From Pseudaquabacterium inlustre (GTDB lineage: Bacteria; Pseudomonadota; Gammaproteobacteria; Burkholderiales; Burkholderiaceae_C), in assembly GCF_038066595.1 (NCBI RefSeq), contig NZ_JBBUTH010000004.1:434001-498000 (forward strand): a stretch of DNA of 64,000 nucleotides, in the 5' to 3' direction. The notes below the pieces were generated by a model that saw only the letters and a list, made by a program, of their open reading frames with translations, was not told the DNA's origin and made no database searches. Positions 24,567-34,906 of this stretch are shown in pieces. The translations under genes were made by a program, and so were the position numbers. Each line of letters opens with the position of its first letter. The first letter of the stretch is position 1.

Positions 24567-25384
24567 ATCAGCCGGTCCGGCGCGATGTCGCGCAGGATGG
24601 TGGTGGCGATCTCCTCGATCGACTTGTGCGTGCTGCTCAGCCAGCCGATGCTGCTGCGGCGCATCAGCGTCTCGGCGGCATGCACCTCGTAGCGGCAGTT
24701 CTCCAGCGCGGCGTACTTGCTGCCGGGCCGGCGCTCGTTGCGGATCTGCGCAAGGCGCTCGGGGTCGATGGTCAGGCCGAAGCACTTCTTCAGGTGCGGC
24801 ACCAGTGACGAGGGCAGGGTGTTGCGCTCGAAGTCCTCGGGGATCAGCGGGTAGTTGGCGGCCTTGATGCCGTGCTGCATGGCCAGGTACAGGCTGGTGG
24901 GCGTCTTGCCGCAGCGGCTCACGCCCAGCAGGATGACGTCGGCTGCGGCCAGGTTGCGTGCGCTCTGGCCGTCGTCGTGGGCCAGGCTGAAGTTGATGGC
25001 CTCGATGCGCTCGTTGTACTCGGTGCTCTTGGCGGCGTCCGAGAAGCGGCCGACGCGGTGGTTGCTCTTGACGCCGAACTCGTCTTCCAGCGGCTCGACG
25101 AAGTGCTTGAACATGTCCAGCACGCGGCCGCGGCAGGCGTCGTCGGTGATGATGCGGCGCACGTCGTCGTTGACCAGCGTGATGAAGACGATGGGCTTGC
25201 GGCCCTCGGCATCGGCCACCTGGTTGATCTCGTCGAGCACCGCTCGGGCCTTCTCGACGCTGTCGATGAACGGCCGGCGCACATGCCGCGACTTGCCGGG
25301 AAACTGCGCCAGGATCGAGTTGCCGAAGGTCTCGGCCGTGATGCCGGTGCCGTCCGAGACAAAGAACACGCTGCGGTTGGGCAT
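24560..25384 (-). CDS. ppsR: Phosphoenolpyruvate synthase regulatory protein (kinase/pyrophosphorylase)
   Basis: Bifunctional regulator that inactivates PEP synthase by ADP-dependent phosphorylation of a threonine and reactivates it by Pi-dependent dephosphorylation. The start at ATG 25384 (MPNRSVFFVSDGTGITAETF) gives the usual 274 residues; the open frame upstream is not supported. The P-loop-like LLGVSRCGKTPTSLYLAMQ (about residues 150-168) is intact, and the family ending with ERRPGSKYA and RSSIGWLSSTHKSIEEIA is present. It diverges from ppsA, its target, across about 300 bases. Confidence 0.96.
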   Translation of the reverse strand: MPNRSVFFVSDGTGITAETFGNSILAQFPGKSRHVRRPFIDSVEKARAVLDEINQVADAEGRKPIVFITLVNDDVRRIITDDACRGRVLDMFKHFVEPLEDEFGVKSNHRVGRFSDAAKSTEYNERIEAINFSLAHDDGQSARNLAAADVILLGVSRCGKTPTSLYLAMQHGIKAANYPLIPEDFERNTLPSSLVPHLKKCFGLTIDPERLAQIRNERRPGSKYAALENCRYEVHAAETLMRRSSIGWLSSTHKSIEEIATTILRDIAPDRLIY

Positions 25385-25688
25385 GGCGGCCTTTCGTGGG
25401 TGCTGTGAAAGTTGATCGCGCGGCTTGTGAGAAATTTTCGTGGGGGCATGCCGGAAGGCCCGCGCCGATGATAGGGGCTCCGTCCTTAGAATCGGCGCTC
25501 CCCGCCTCTGACCCCGATCCCGCCGCGATGAGCCCCGAGCGCACCCTGACGTCCACCGCTGCCCCGGCAGCGGCACGTGCGCCCGCGCGAGCCCGCGGCC
25601 TGCTGCCATGCCCGCGCCCGGGCGCCGCCATGGCCCGCAGGATCGGCTGCCGGAAGACACCGATTTCCCATCATCACGGAGTTTTCCC
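25385..25688. promoter_or_regulatory. ppsR-ppsA divergent intergenic region
   Basis: This 304-base gap holds the leaders of both genes. A TAGAAT (25487-25492) could be a -10 for ppsA but has no convincing -35. A 43-base inverted repeat at 25599-25641 lies in the ppsA leader, and GGAG (25678-25681) is the ppsA ribosome-binding site, 7 bases from the ATG. I see no gene or small ORF with family features. Confidence 0.6.
25599..25641 (+). repeat. Long inverted repeat in the ppsA leader
   Basis: Nested arms pair as CCTGC (25599-25603) with GCAGG (25637-25641), GCCATG (25605-25610) with CATGGC (25629-25634), and a central 12-bp palindrome GCGCCCGGGCGC (25614-25625). Small interior mismatches separate the three helices. 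In RNA this would be a strong hairpin ending 47 bases before the ppsA ATG; no T-run follows. Confidence 0.65.
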
Positions 25689-28097
<2,409 letters not shown>

Positions 28098-28152
28098 GCC
28101 GGTCGCGGGCTGTCAGCCTGCGTAAGGGACTCGGGCGCTATGCTGCCGCCCG

Positions 28153-30366
28153 ATGTCCCGCCCCGACCACAGCGCGAGCGCCAGCTTCGAGACCACGCAG
28201 CGCTTCACGCGCCGGCTGCACCGCCGCTACGGCCTGTTCACGGCCGGCGTGGTGGTGTTCGTCGGCATGCTGGCGGCGCTGGAGAAGAGCGGCTGGTCGC
28301 GCAACTGGATCGGCGCCAGCTTCCTGATCGCCACGGTGCTGGTGTACGCGGCCATCGGCCTGCTCAGCCGCACCACCGACGAGCTGGAGTACTACGTGGC
28401 CGGCCGGCGCGTGCCGGCCATGTACAACGGCATGGCCACCGCGGCCGACTGGATGAGCGCGGCGTCGTTCATCGGCACCGCCGGCGTGCTGTACCTGCAG
28501 GGCTTCAACGGCCTGGCCTACATCCTGGGCTGGACCGGGGGCTACTGCCTGGTGGCCGTGCTGCTGGCGCCGTACCTGCGGCGCTTCGGCCAGTTCACCA
28601 TCCCTGACTTCATCGGCGCGCGCTATGGCGGGCGCTGGCCGCGGCTGATCGCGCTGACGGCCACGGTGCTGGTGAGTTTCGTCTACGTGGTGGTGCAGGT
28701 CTACGGCGTGGGCCTGATCACCTCGCACCTGACCGGCTTCTCGTTCGAGATCGGCATCTTCGTCGGCCTGGGCGGCGTGCTGGTGTGCAGCTTCCTGGGC
28801 GGCATGCGCGCCGTCACCTGGACCCAGGTGGCGCAGTACATCGTGCTGATCATCGCCTACACGGTGCCGGTGTTCTGGCTCAGCCAGCAGCAGACCGGCT
28901 CCTGGCTGCCGCTGCTGGATTACCGCCAGCAACTCGCGGTGGTGACCGAGCGCGAGGCCCAGCTGCGCCAGGATCCGGCCGAACAGGAGGTGCGCGCGCT
29001 GCTGGCCCAGCGCGCCGCCGACGCCCAGCGCAAGCTGGCCGACGTGCCGGCTGCCATGGCCGCCGACAGCGTGCAGCGCGCCGCCGAGATCGAGCGCCTG
29101 CGGGCCGAGAACGCGCCGCTGGCGCGCATCCAGCAGGCCGAGCGGGCACTGGAGCGCATGCCGCGCAGCGAGTCCGACGCCCGTGCCGCCTACCATCGCG
29201 AGATGGAGATCTCGCGTGCGCAGGCGCGGCCGCTGGCCGGGCTGGCGCCGCAGGCCGAGGTGCAGGGGCCCGCGGCCCCGGCGACACCGGCGGCCTCTGC
29301 TGCGGCAACTGCAGCGGCGGCATCAGGCGGGGCTGCGGCATCGGCGGCGGCCGGCAGTGGGGCCAACGCCTGGCCGCGCGCCAACTTCCTGGCGCTGGTG
29401 CTGTGCCTGATGCTGGGCACGGCGGCCATGCCGCATGTGCTGACGCGCTACTACACCACGCCCACCGTGGCCGAGGCGCGGCGCTCGGTGGGCTGGTCGC
29501 TGGTGTTCATCGTGCTGCTGTACGTCAGTGCGCCGGCGCTGGCGGTGATGGTCAAGTACCAGGTGTTCACCGAGTTGCTGGGCACCTCGTTCGGCAGCCT
29601 GCCCGACTGGATGCGGCGCTGGAGCAAGCTCGACCCCAACCTGCTGGCGGTGGAGGACATCAACGGCGACGGCATCCTGCAGCTGTCCGAGCTGCGCCTG
29701 GGCGGCGACCTGGTGGTGCTGGCCGCACCCGAGCTGGGTGGCATGCCGCTGGTGGTGACCTACCTGGTGGCGGCCGGTGGCCTGGCGGCTGCGCTGTCCA
29801 CCGCCGACGGCCTGCTGCTGACCATCAGCAACGCGCTGGCGCACGACTTCTACTTCCGCATGGTCAACCCGCGGGCCTCGGCCATCAAGCGCGTGATGAT
29901 GAGCAAGCTGATGGTGCTGTTCACCGCTGTGCTGGCGGCCTGGGTGGCGTCGCTGCGGCTGGCCGATATCCTGCCCTTCGTCACGGCCGCCTTCTCGCTG
30001 GCGGCGGCGGCGTTCTTCCCGGCGCTGGTGCTGGGCATCTTCTGGCGCCGCGCCAACCGCACCGGCGCGGTGGCCGGCATGCTGGCCGGCGTGGCCATGA
30101 CGCTGTGGTACATGCTGCGCAACCTGCCAGGCCCGCGCGAGTGGCTGGGCCCGCTGGCGCCGGTCGATGACGGGCGCTGGTTCGGGGTCGACCCCATGGC
30201 CGCCGGCGTGTTCGGCGTGCCGGTGGGCTGCGTGGTGCTGTGGCTGGCCAGCCTGCTCAGCCGCCGCCCGGATGACGCCGGGCAGGACCTGGTGGACGAG
30301 CTGCACCGGCCGTTGCCGGGCACGCCGGACACCAGCCGTGGCTTTGTGGCGCCGCACAGGCTATAA
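28153..30366 (+). CDS. Large sodium:solute symporter with coiled-coil insert and EF-hand-like loop
   Basis: Inner-membrane sodium-coupled carrier of the SSS family, resembling the large VC_2705-type subfamily near acetate permeases. The 737-residue protein has hydrophobic core segments including VAGRRVPAMYNGMATAADWMSAASFIG and FTIPDFIGARYGGRWPR. Between membrane segments, residues about 257-405 form a charged, probably coiled-coil insert followed by an Ala/Gly-rich linker. Residues 502-513 (DINGDGILQLSE) match an EF-hand calcium loop at positions 1, 3, 5, 6, 9 and 12. It follows ppsA by 55 bases. Substrate likely a small carboxylate, unproven. Confidence 0.85.
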   Translation: MSRPDHSASASFETTQRFTRRLHRRYGLFTAGVVVFVGMLAALEKSGWSRNWIGASFLIATVLVYAAIGLLSRTTDELEYYVAGRRVPAMYNGMATAADWMSAASFIGTAGVLYLQGFNGLAYILGWTGGYCLVAVLLAPYLRRFGQFTIPDFIGARYGGRWPRLIALTATVLVSFVYVVVQVYGVGLITSHLTGFSFEIGIFVGLGGVLVCSFLGGMRAVTWTQVAQYIVLIIAYTVPVFWLSQQQTGSWLPLLDYRQQLAVVTEREAQLRQDPAEQEVRALLAQRAADAQRKLADVPAAMAADSVQRAAEIERLRAENAPLARIQQAERALERMPRSESDARAAYHREMEISRAQARPLAGLAPQAEVQGPAAPATPAASAAATAAAASGGAAASAAAGSGANAWPRANFLALVLCLMLGTAAMPHVLTRYYTTPTVAEARRSVGWSLVFIVLLYVSAPALAVMVKYQVFTELLGTSFGSLPDWMRRWSKLDPNLLAVEDINGDGILQLSELRLGGDLVVLAAPELGGMPLVVTYLVAAGGLAAALSTADGLLLTISNALAHDFYFRMVNPRASAIKRVMMSKLMVLFTAVLAAWVASLRLADILPFVTAAFSLAAAAFFPALVLGIFWRRANRTGAVAGMLAGVAMTLWYMLRNLPGPREWLGPLAPVDDGRWFGVDPMAAGVFGVPVGCVVLWLASLLSRRPDDAGQDLVDELHRPLPGTPDTSRGFVAPHRL

Positions 30367-30480
30367 TCGCGGGCTTTCCCTTTTCCATCCCTGCTGCACC
30401 GGCTGAATTCAGACGCCGCCGGGCGGCTTTCGGTCAGGCCACCATCCCGGTGGTGGGGCCGGAATCCACAAGGAGTGTTC
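30362..30480 (+). promoter_or_regulatory. Promoter -10 and structured leader of the rpsF operon
   Basis: A consensus TATAAT (30362-30367) overlaps the symporter stop codon; the -35 is weak. The leader contains GCCGC-CGG-GCGGC (30415-30427) and CCACC-ATCCC-GGTGG (30439-30453) hairpins, the second flanked by GGCC at both ends, and then AAGGAG (30470-30475) before the rpsF ATG. Leaders of rpsF operons in many bacteria bind the S6:S18 complex for feedback; that role here is inferred from position and the paired hairpins. Confidence 0.5.
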
Positions 30481-30849
30481 ATGCGTCACTACGAGATCGT
30501 GCTGCTGATCCATCCGGATCAGAGCGAGCAGGTTCCGGCCATGCTGGAGCGTTACAAGGGTGTGGTCACCGCCGCCGGTGGCAAGGTGCACCGCGTGGAA
30601 GACTGGGGCCGCCGTCAGCTGGCCTACCAGATCCAGAAGCTGGCCAAGGCCCACTACGTGTGCCTGAACATCGAGACGACCAAGGAAATCCTGGCCGAGC
30701 TCGAGACCGGCTTCCGCTACAACGACGCCGTGCTGCGCCACCTGACCGTGGCCAAGGACAAGGCCGAGACCACCCCGTCGGTGATGATGAAGGCGGTCGA
30801 GAAGGAAGAGGCCCGCAAGGCTTCCGTGTCCCAGGAGGCCGCGACCTGA
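30481..30849 (+). CDS. rpsF: 30S ribosomal protein S6
   Basis: Small-subunit protein that binds S18 on the platform. The start at ATG 30481 (MRHYEIVLLIHPDQSEQV) is fixed by AAGGAG 5 bases upstream; a GTG at 30475 falls inside that ribosome-binding site and is rejected. The 122-residue protein shows the RRQLAYQIQKLAKAHYVCLNIE core and a charged tail. It heads the rpsF-priB-rpsR-rplI set typical of betaproteobacteria. Confidence 0.97.
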   Translation: MRHYEIVLLIHPDQSEQVPAMLERYKGVVTAAGGKVHRVEDWGRRQLAYQIQKLAKAHYVCLNIETTKEILAELETGFRYNDAVLRHLTVAKDKAETTPSVMMKAVEKEEARKASVSQEAAT

Positions 30850-30890
30850 TCGAAGCCGCAGCCACCGCGCCCGATGCCGGCGCGCCAGGC

Positions 30891-31196
30891 GTGAACCGCA
30901 TGGTTCTGTCGGCGCAACTGCTCGAGCGAGGGGTCGTGCGCTACACGCCCGCCGGATTGCCGGCCCTCGACTGCCGACTGCAGCATGCATCGACGGTCAC
31001 CGAGGACGGTCAGCCTCGCAAGGTCTCTCTTGAGATCCGTGCGATCGGCATCGGCGAGATCACACGATCGCTCGGCGCGCTGGAACTGGGAGCCCACGGC
31101 GTCTTCGCCGGATTCCTGGCCAGCATGCGCAACGGACGCGGACTGCTCTTCCATATCACTTCGCTCAGCGCCAGTTCGCTCAGCGCCGAAGCCTGA
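30891..31196 (+). CDS. priB: Primosomal replication protein N
   Basis: Single-strand DNA-binding OB-fold protein that helps PriA reload the replisome at stalled forks. It begins at a GTG (30891), giving 101 residues: MNRMVLSAQLLERGVVRYTP then AGLPALDCRLQHAS, the family's opening. SLEIRAIGIGEITRSL and FAGFLASMRNGRGLLFHIT follow. Its position between rpsF and rpsR matches the conserved operon. The frame is open far upstream across rpsF, but only this part is PriB-like. Confidence 0.92.
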   Translation: MNRMVLSAQLLERGVVRYTPAGLPALDCRLQHASTVTEDGQPRKVSLEIRAIGIGEITRSLGALELGAHGVFAGFLASMRNGRGLLFHITSLSASSLSAEA

Positions 31197-31265
31197 CACA
31201 CACACCCCTCAGGGGTTCAGGCAACGGTCCAACGCACATCAACGCATTCGCACAAGAGGTACACC

Positions 31266-31556
31266 ATGGCCATGTCGCGTGGTAGGGGCAAAGGCTCCAA
31301 GGATCGCAAGCCCAAGCGCAACACGCAGTCGCTGCTGTTCAAGCGCAAGAAGTTCTGCCGTTTCACCGTCGCCAACGTCGAGTCGATCGACTACAAGGAC
31401 GTGGATCAGCTGCGTGATTTCGTCGGCGAGAACGGCAAGATCACCCCGGCGCGCCTGACCGGCACCCGCGCCTATTACCAGCGTCAGCTGACCACGGCCA
31501 TCAAGCGCGCCCGTTTCCTGGCGCTGCTGCCGTACAGCGACCAGCATCGCGTCTGA
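31266..31556 (+). CDS. rpsR: 30S ribosomal protein S18
   Basis: Small-subunit protein partner of S6. The 96-residue product has a basic N-terminal tail and then FKRKKFCRFTVANVESIDYKD, LRDFVGENGKITPARLTGT and YYQRQLTTAIKRARFLALLPY, the S18 signature. The Lys/Arg-rich tail (SRGRGKGSKDRKPKR) is slightly longer than in E. coli, as seen in betaproteobacteria. GAGG lies just upstream of the ATG. Confidence 0.97.
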   Translation: MAMSRGRGKGSKDRKPKRNTQSLLFKRKKFCRFTVANVESIDYKDVDQLRDFVGENGKITPARLTGTRAYYQRQLTTAIKRARFLALLPYSDQHRV

Positions 31557-31572
31557 TCAAGGAGCAACGACC

Positions 31573-32025
31573 ATGCAAGTGATCCTGCTCGAAAAAGTGG
31601 CCAACCTGGGCAACCTGGGTGATGTGGTCAAGGTGAAGGACGGCTACGCCCGCAATTTCCTGATCCCCACCAAGCAAGCCCGCCGCGCCACCGAAGCCGC
31701 CATCAAGGAATTCGAAGCCCGCCGCGCCGAGCTCGAGAAGGTGGCTGCCGAGAAGCTGTCCGCCGCCCAGGCCCTGGGCCAGCGCATGACCGGCATCACC
31801 GTCACCATCGCCCAGAAGGCCGGTGTGGATGGCCGCCTGTTCGGTTCGGTGACCAACGCCGACGTGGCCGACAGCCTGAAGAAGCTGGGCTACGACGTGG
31901 CCAAGGCCCAGGTGCGCATGCCGCACGGCCCGCTGAAGGCCGTCGGTGAGCACCCGGTGTCGGTGGCTGCGCACACCGACGTGGTGGTGGAACTGACCGT
32001 CCAGGTCGTCGCCGCCGCCGACTGA
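31573..32025 (+). CDS. rplI: 50S ribosomal protein L9
   Basis: Large-subunit protein binding 23S rRNA near the L1 stalk and influencing frame maintenance. The 150-residue protein has the N-terminal domain MQVILLEKVANLGNLGDVVK with GYARNFLIPTKQARRAT, a long connecting helix (about 41-75) and the C-terminal domain with GRLFGSVTNADVADSL. AAGGAG precedes the ATG. A strong terminator follows 28 bases after the stop. Confidence 0.97.
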   Translation: MQVILLEKVANLGNLGDVVKVKDGYARNFLIPTKQARRATEAAIKEFEARRAELEKVAAEKLSAAQALGQRMTGITVTIAQKAGVDGRLFGSVTNADVADSLKKLGYDVAKAQVRMPHGPLKAVGEHPVSVAAHTDVVVELTVQVVAAAD

Positions 32026-32053
32026 TCTCGCGTCCGCGCTGAGATCCCGTCAG

Positions 32054-32086
32054 ACGGGGCCGGTCACACCGGCCCCGTTTGCTTTT
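32054..32086 (+). terminator. Intrinsic terminator after rplI
   Basis: A perfect 10-bp stem (ACGGGGCCGG, 32054-32063; CCGGCCCCGT, 32069-32078) with a 5-base loop (TCACA) is followed by TTGCTTTT. It ends the rpsF-priB-rpsR-rplI unit; dnaB, 118 bases further on, is then likely to have its own promoter. Confidence 0.88.
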
Positions 32087-32204
32087 GGGGCCGCTTTCGC
32101 GCGGTCCCTGGGGTTTGTCCCCTGTCCGTCCCCTGGATGTCCTCCGGATGTCCACAGCCTTGCCCACAGGCGCGCCGCGCCGTGCGGCTTATGATTCCGA
32201 GACG

Positions 32205-33638
32205 ATGTCGACCGCCTTCCGCTCCGCTTCCTCCGGCCCCGCGCCGGGCCCCGATGGCGACGACGAGGTGGCACGCCTGCGCGTGCCGCCGCACTCGATC
32301 GAGGCCGAGCAGAGCGTGCTCGGTGGCCTGCTGATCGACAACATGGCCTGGGACCGCGCCGGCGACCAGATCACCGACAGCGACTTCTACCGCTGGGAGC
32401 ACCGCGAGATCTTCACGGCCATCGCAGGGCTGATCAACGCCAGCAAGCCGGCCGACGTGATCACGGTCTTCGAGCAGTTGCAAAGCCATGGCAAGGCCGA
32501 GCAGGTGGGCGGCCTTGCCTACCTGAACGCACTGGCGCAGAGCGTGCCGAGCGCCGCCAACATGCGGCGATATGCCGAGATCGTGCGCGAGCGCGCGGTG
32601 CTGCGAAAGCTGATCTCGGCCTCTGACGAGATCGCCACCGCAGCCTTCAATCCCGGCGGGCGGGCGGTGTCGGCCGTGCTCGACGAGGCCGAGGGCAAGA
32701 TCTTCAAGATCGGCGAGGAGGGCGCGCGCAACAAGGGCGGCTTCCTCAGCATCGACAAGCTCACGATGGAGCTGATCGACCGCGTGACCGAGCTGGCCGA
32801 GAACGGCGCCGAAGAGGTGACCGGCGTGCGCACCGGCTACTTCGACTTCGACCGCATGACCGCCGGCATGCAAAAGGGTGACTTGATCATCCTGGCCGCC
32901 CGTCCGTCGATGGGCAAGACCGCCTTCGCGCTGAACATCGCCGAGAACGTGGCCGTCAACGAAGGCCTGCCGGTGCTGGTGTTCTCGATGGAAATGGGCG
33001 CCTCGCAGCTGGCATTGCGGATGATCGGTTCGCTGGGCCGCATCGACCAGAGCGGCCTGCGCACCGGCCGTCTGCGCGACGACGAATGGACGCGCCTGAC
33101 CGAGGCCGCCGAGCGCCTGGGCAAGGCCCACCTGTTCATCGACGAGACGCCGGCGCTGAACCCGGCCGAACTGCGCGCCCGCGCGCGCCGCATGGCGCGG
33201 CAGTTCGGTGGCACGCTGGGCCTGATCGTCATCGACTACCTGCAGCTGATGAGCGGCTCGTCGGCCAGTTCGGGCGAGAACCGCGCCACCGAGCTGTCGG
33301 AGATCTCGCGCTCGATGAAGGCGCTGGCCAAGGAACTGCAGTGCCCGGTGATCGCGCTGTCGCAGCTGAACCGCTCGGTGGAAACACGCCCCGACAAGCG
33401 CCCGATGATGAGCGACCTGCGCGAATCGGGCGCCATCGAGCAGGACGCCGATGTGATCATGTTCATCTACCGCGACGAGTACTACAACAAGGAGTCCAAG
33501 GAGCCGGGCGTCGCCGAGATCATCATCGCCAAGCAGCGTAACGGCCCGGTGGGCGCGGTGAAGCTGGCCTTCCTGAAGCCGCTGACCAAGTTCGACAACC
33601 TGGCGCCCGGCATGGGCATGGGCGGCGGGGAATATTGA
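32205..33638 (+). CDS. dnaB: Replicative DNA helicase
   Basis: Hexameric 5'-3' helicase of the replication fork. The start at ATG 32205 gives 477 residues; the 42 open codons before it lie in the terminator and leader. The N-terminal domain shows LRVPPHSIEAEQSVLGGLL and the RecA-like domain has Walker A ARPSMGKTAFALN (near residue 237), MEMGASQLALRM, Walker B LIVIDYLQLMSG and the C-terminal QLNRSVETRPDKRPMMSDL and DVIMFIYRDEYYN. No intein is present. Confidence 0.97.
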   Translation: MSTAFRSASSGPAPGPDGDDEVARLRVPPHSIEAEQSVLGGLLIDNMAWDRAGDQITDSDFYRWEHREIFTAIAGLINASKPADVITVFEQLQSHGKAEQVGGLAYLNALAQSVPSAANMRRYAEIVRERAVLRKLISASDEIATAAFNPGGRAVSAVLDEAEGKIFKIGEEGARNKGGFLSIDKLTMELIDRVTELAENGAEEVTGVRTGYFDFDRMTAGMQKGDLIILAARPSMGKTAFALNIAENVAVNEGLPVLVFSMEMGASQLALRMIGSLGRIDQSGLRTGRLRDDEWTRLTEAAERLGKAHLFIDETPALNPAELRARARRMARQFGGTLGLIVIDYLQLMSGSSASSGENRATELSEISRSMKALAKELQCPVIALSQLNRSVETRPDKRPMMSDLRESGAIEQDADVIMFIYRDEYYNKESKEPGVAEIIIAKQRNGPVGAVKLAFLKPLTKFDNLAPGMGMGGGEY

Positions 33639-33645
33639 GTTCATG

Positions 33646-33666
33646 CAGCGGTGGTGAGCACCGCTG
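33646..33666. other. Hairpin after dnaB
   Basis: CAGCGGTG (33646-33653) and CACCGCTG (33659-33666) form a perfect 8-bp stem with a 5-base loop, 8 bases after the dnaB stop. There is no T-run, so it may be a weak or Rho-assisted terminator, or it may insulate the SOS-type promoter that begins at its right edge. Confidence 0.5.
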
Positions 33667-33698
33667 GACAGCTGGCACGAGACTGTATAGATTTACAG
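33665..33698 (+). promoter_or_regulatory. SOS-type promoter with LexA box before the radical SAM gene
   Basis: A LexA box matching the gammaproteobacterial consensus CTGT-N8-ACAG exactly (33683-33698, CTGTATAGATTTACAG) ends one base before the ATG at 33700. It overlaps a -10 TATAGA (33687-33692) with TGGACA (33665-33670) 16 bp upstream, so bound LexA would cover the -10. Transcription from this -10 would give an almost leaderless message, or the true start codon lies further in. Betaproteobacterial LexA also uses this type of site. Confidence 0.75.
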
Positions 33699-33699
33699 T

Positions 33700-34905
33700 A
33701 TGTCGCGCCGCTATGTGCCCATCGTTCCCGCCCAGCCACCACAGGCCTGCGAGGCCGTCAAGGGCCGTGGCACCGCCTGGGCGCTGCCGCACCGCTTCAG
33801 TGGTGATCTGCGCGAGGGCTTCGACGATGGCTGGGGCACGCCCGAGGATGATGGCGCCGTTGCCGCCGCACCGGCCACCCAGGTGTTCGAGGAACAGGTC
33901 AAGTCCATCCTCAGCACCAACGATTCGCCCGACATCGGCTTCGACCTGTCGATCAACCCGTACCGCGGTTGCGAGCATGGCTGTATCTACTGCTACGCGC
34001 GGCCCACGCACAGCTACCTGAACCTGTCGCCCGGGCTCGATTTCGAGACCCGCATCGTGGCCAAGGTCAATGCGGCGCAGCGCCTGCGCCAGGCCCTGTC
34101 GGCACCGGGCTATGTGCCGAAGATGCTGAACATCGGCTCGGTCACCGATGCCTACCAGCCGGTGGAGCGGCGGCTGGGCCTCACGCGCGGGGTGATCGAG
34201 GTGCTCAGCGCCCACCGGCACCCGTTCTCGGTGATCACCAAGTCCTCGGGCGTCGAGCGCGACCTCGACCTGATTGCGCCGATGGCGGCCGAGCGCCTGG
34301 CCGCGGTGTACGTGTCGGTCACCACGCTGGATGCCGATCTGGCCCGGATTCTGGAGCCCCGTGCCGCCGCACCCGCGCGCCGGCTGCTCACCATCCGCCG
34401 TCTGGCCGAAGCGGGCGTGCCGGTGGGCGTGAGCGTGTCGCCGGTGATCCCGTTCATCAACGAGCCCGAACTGGAACGCGTGCTCGAAGCCGCGCGCGAG
34501 GCCGGGGCCACATCGGCCTTCAGCATCGTGCTGCGCCTGCCCTGGGAGGTGAACCCGCTGTTCCAGCACTGGCTGCAGCAGCACTTTCCCGAGCGGGCGG
34601 CGCGGGTGATGGCGCGGGTGCGCGAGATGCGCGGCGGCAATGACAACAGCAGCCAGTTCGGCGAGCGCATGACCGGCCGTGGCGTGTGGGCGCAGTTGCT
34701 GCGCCAGCGCTTCCACAAGGCCTGCGCACGGCTGGGCCTGAACCGCGAACGCACGCCGCTGGACCTGTCGCGCTTCCAGGCGCCCGACGTGGCCTCGACC
34801 GAGGCCGCGCAGGCGGGCAGGGCAGGGCGCCAGGCGCGCCCCGCAGGCCGCGCTGCACCGGGCCCGGCCACCGCCGGGGCGCCCGTGCAGGGCAGCCTGT
34901 TCTAG
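33700..34905 (+). CDS. PA0069-type radical SAM protein
   Basis: Radical SAM enzyme of the PA0069 family, distantly related to spore photoproduct lyase (SplB); its reaction is unknown. The 401-residue protein has the 4Fe-4S motif CEHGCIYC (about residues 91-98) in NPYRGCEHGCIYCYARPTHS, followed by LNIGSVTDAYQPVERRLGLTR, ITKSSGVERDLDLI and SVTTLDADLARILEPRAAAP. The C-terminus is Ala/Gly-rich. The LexA box at the start codon points to a DNA-damage role. It converges on dnaJ with one base between stop codons. Confidence 0.85.
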   Translation: MSRRYVPIVPAQPPQACEAVKGRGTAWALPHRFSGDLREGFDDGWGTPEDDGAVAAAPATQVFEEQVKSILSTNDSPDIGFDLSINPYRGCEHGCIYCYARPTHSYLNLSPGLDFETRIVAKVNAAQRLRQALSAPGYVPKMLNIGSVTDAYQPVERRLGLTRGVIEVLSAHRHPFSVITKSSGVERDLDLIAPMAAERLAAVYVSVTTLDADLARILEPRAAAPARRLLTIRRLAEAGVPVGVSVSPVIPFINEPELERVLEAAREAGATSAFSIVLRLPWEVNPLFQHWLQQHFPERAARVMARVREMRGGNDNSSQFGERMTGRGVWAQLLRQRFHKACARLGLNRERTPLDLSRFQAPDVASTEAAQAGRAGRQARPAGRAAPGPATAGAPVQGSLF

Positions 34906-34906
34906 C

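Noticed and set aside
22671..25631. A 986-codon open frame on the minus strand
   Set aside because: It lies antisense to the TRAP permease and PPC genes and out of frame with ppsR. Its composition (runs of His, Gln, Gly, Arg) is typical of a shadow frame in very high-GC DNA, and those genes have clear family motifs.
30475..30480. GTG start two codons upstream of the rpsF ATG
   Set aside because: It falls inside the AAGGAG ribosome-binding site, and S6 proteins begin at MRHYE.
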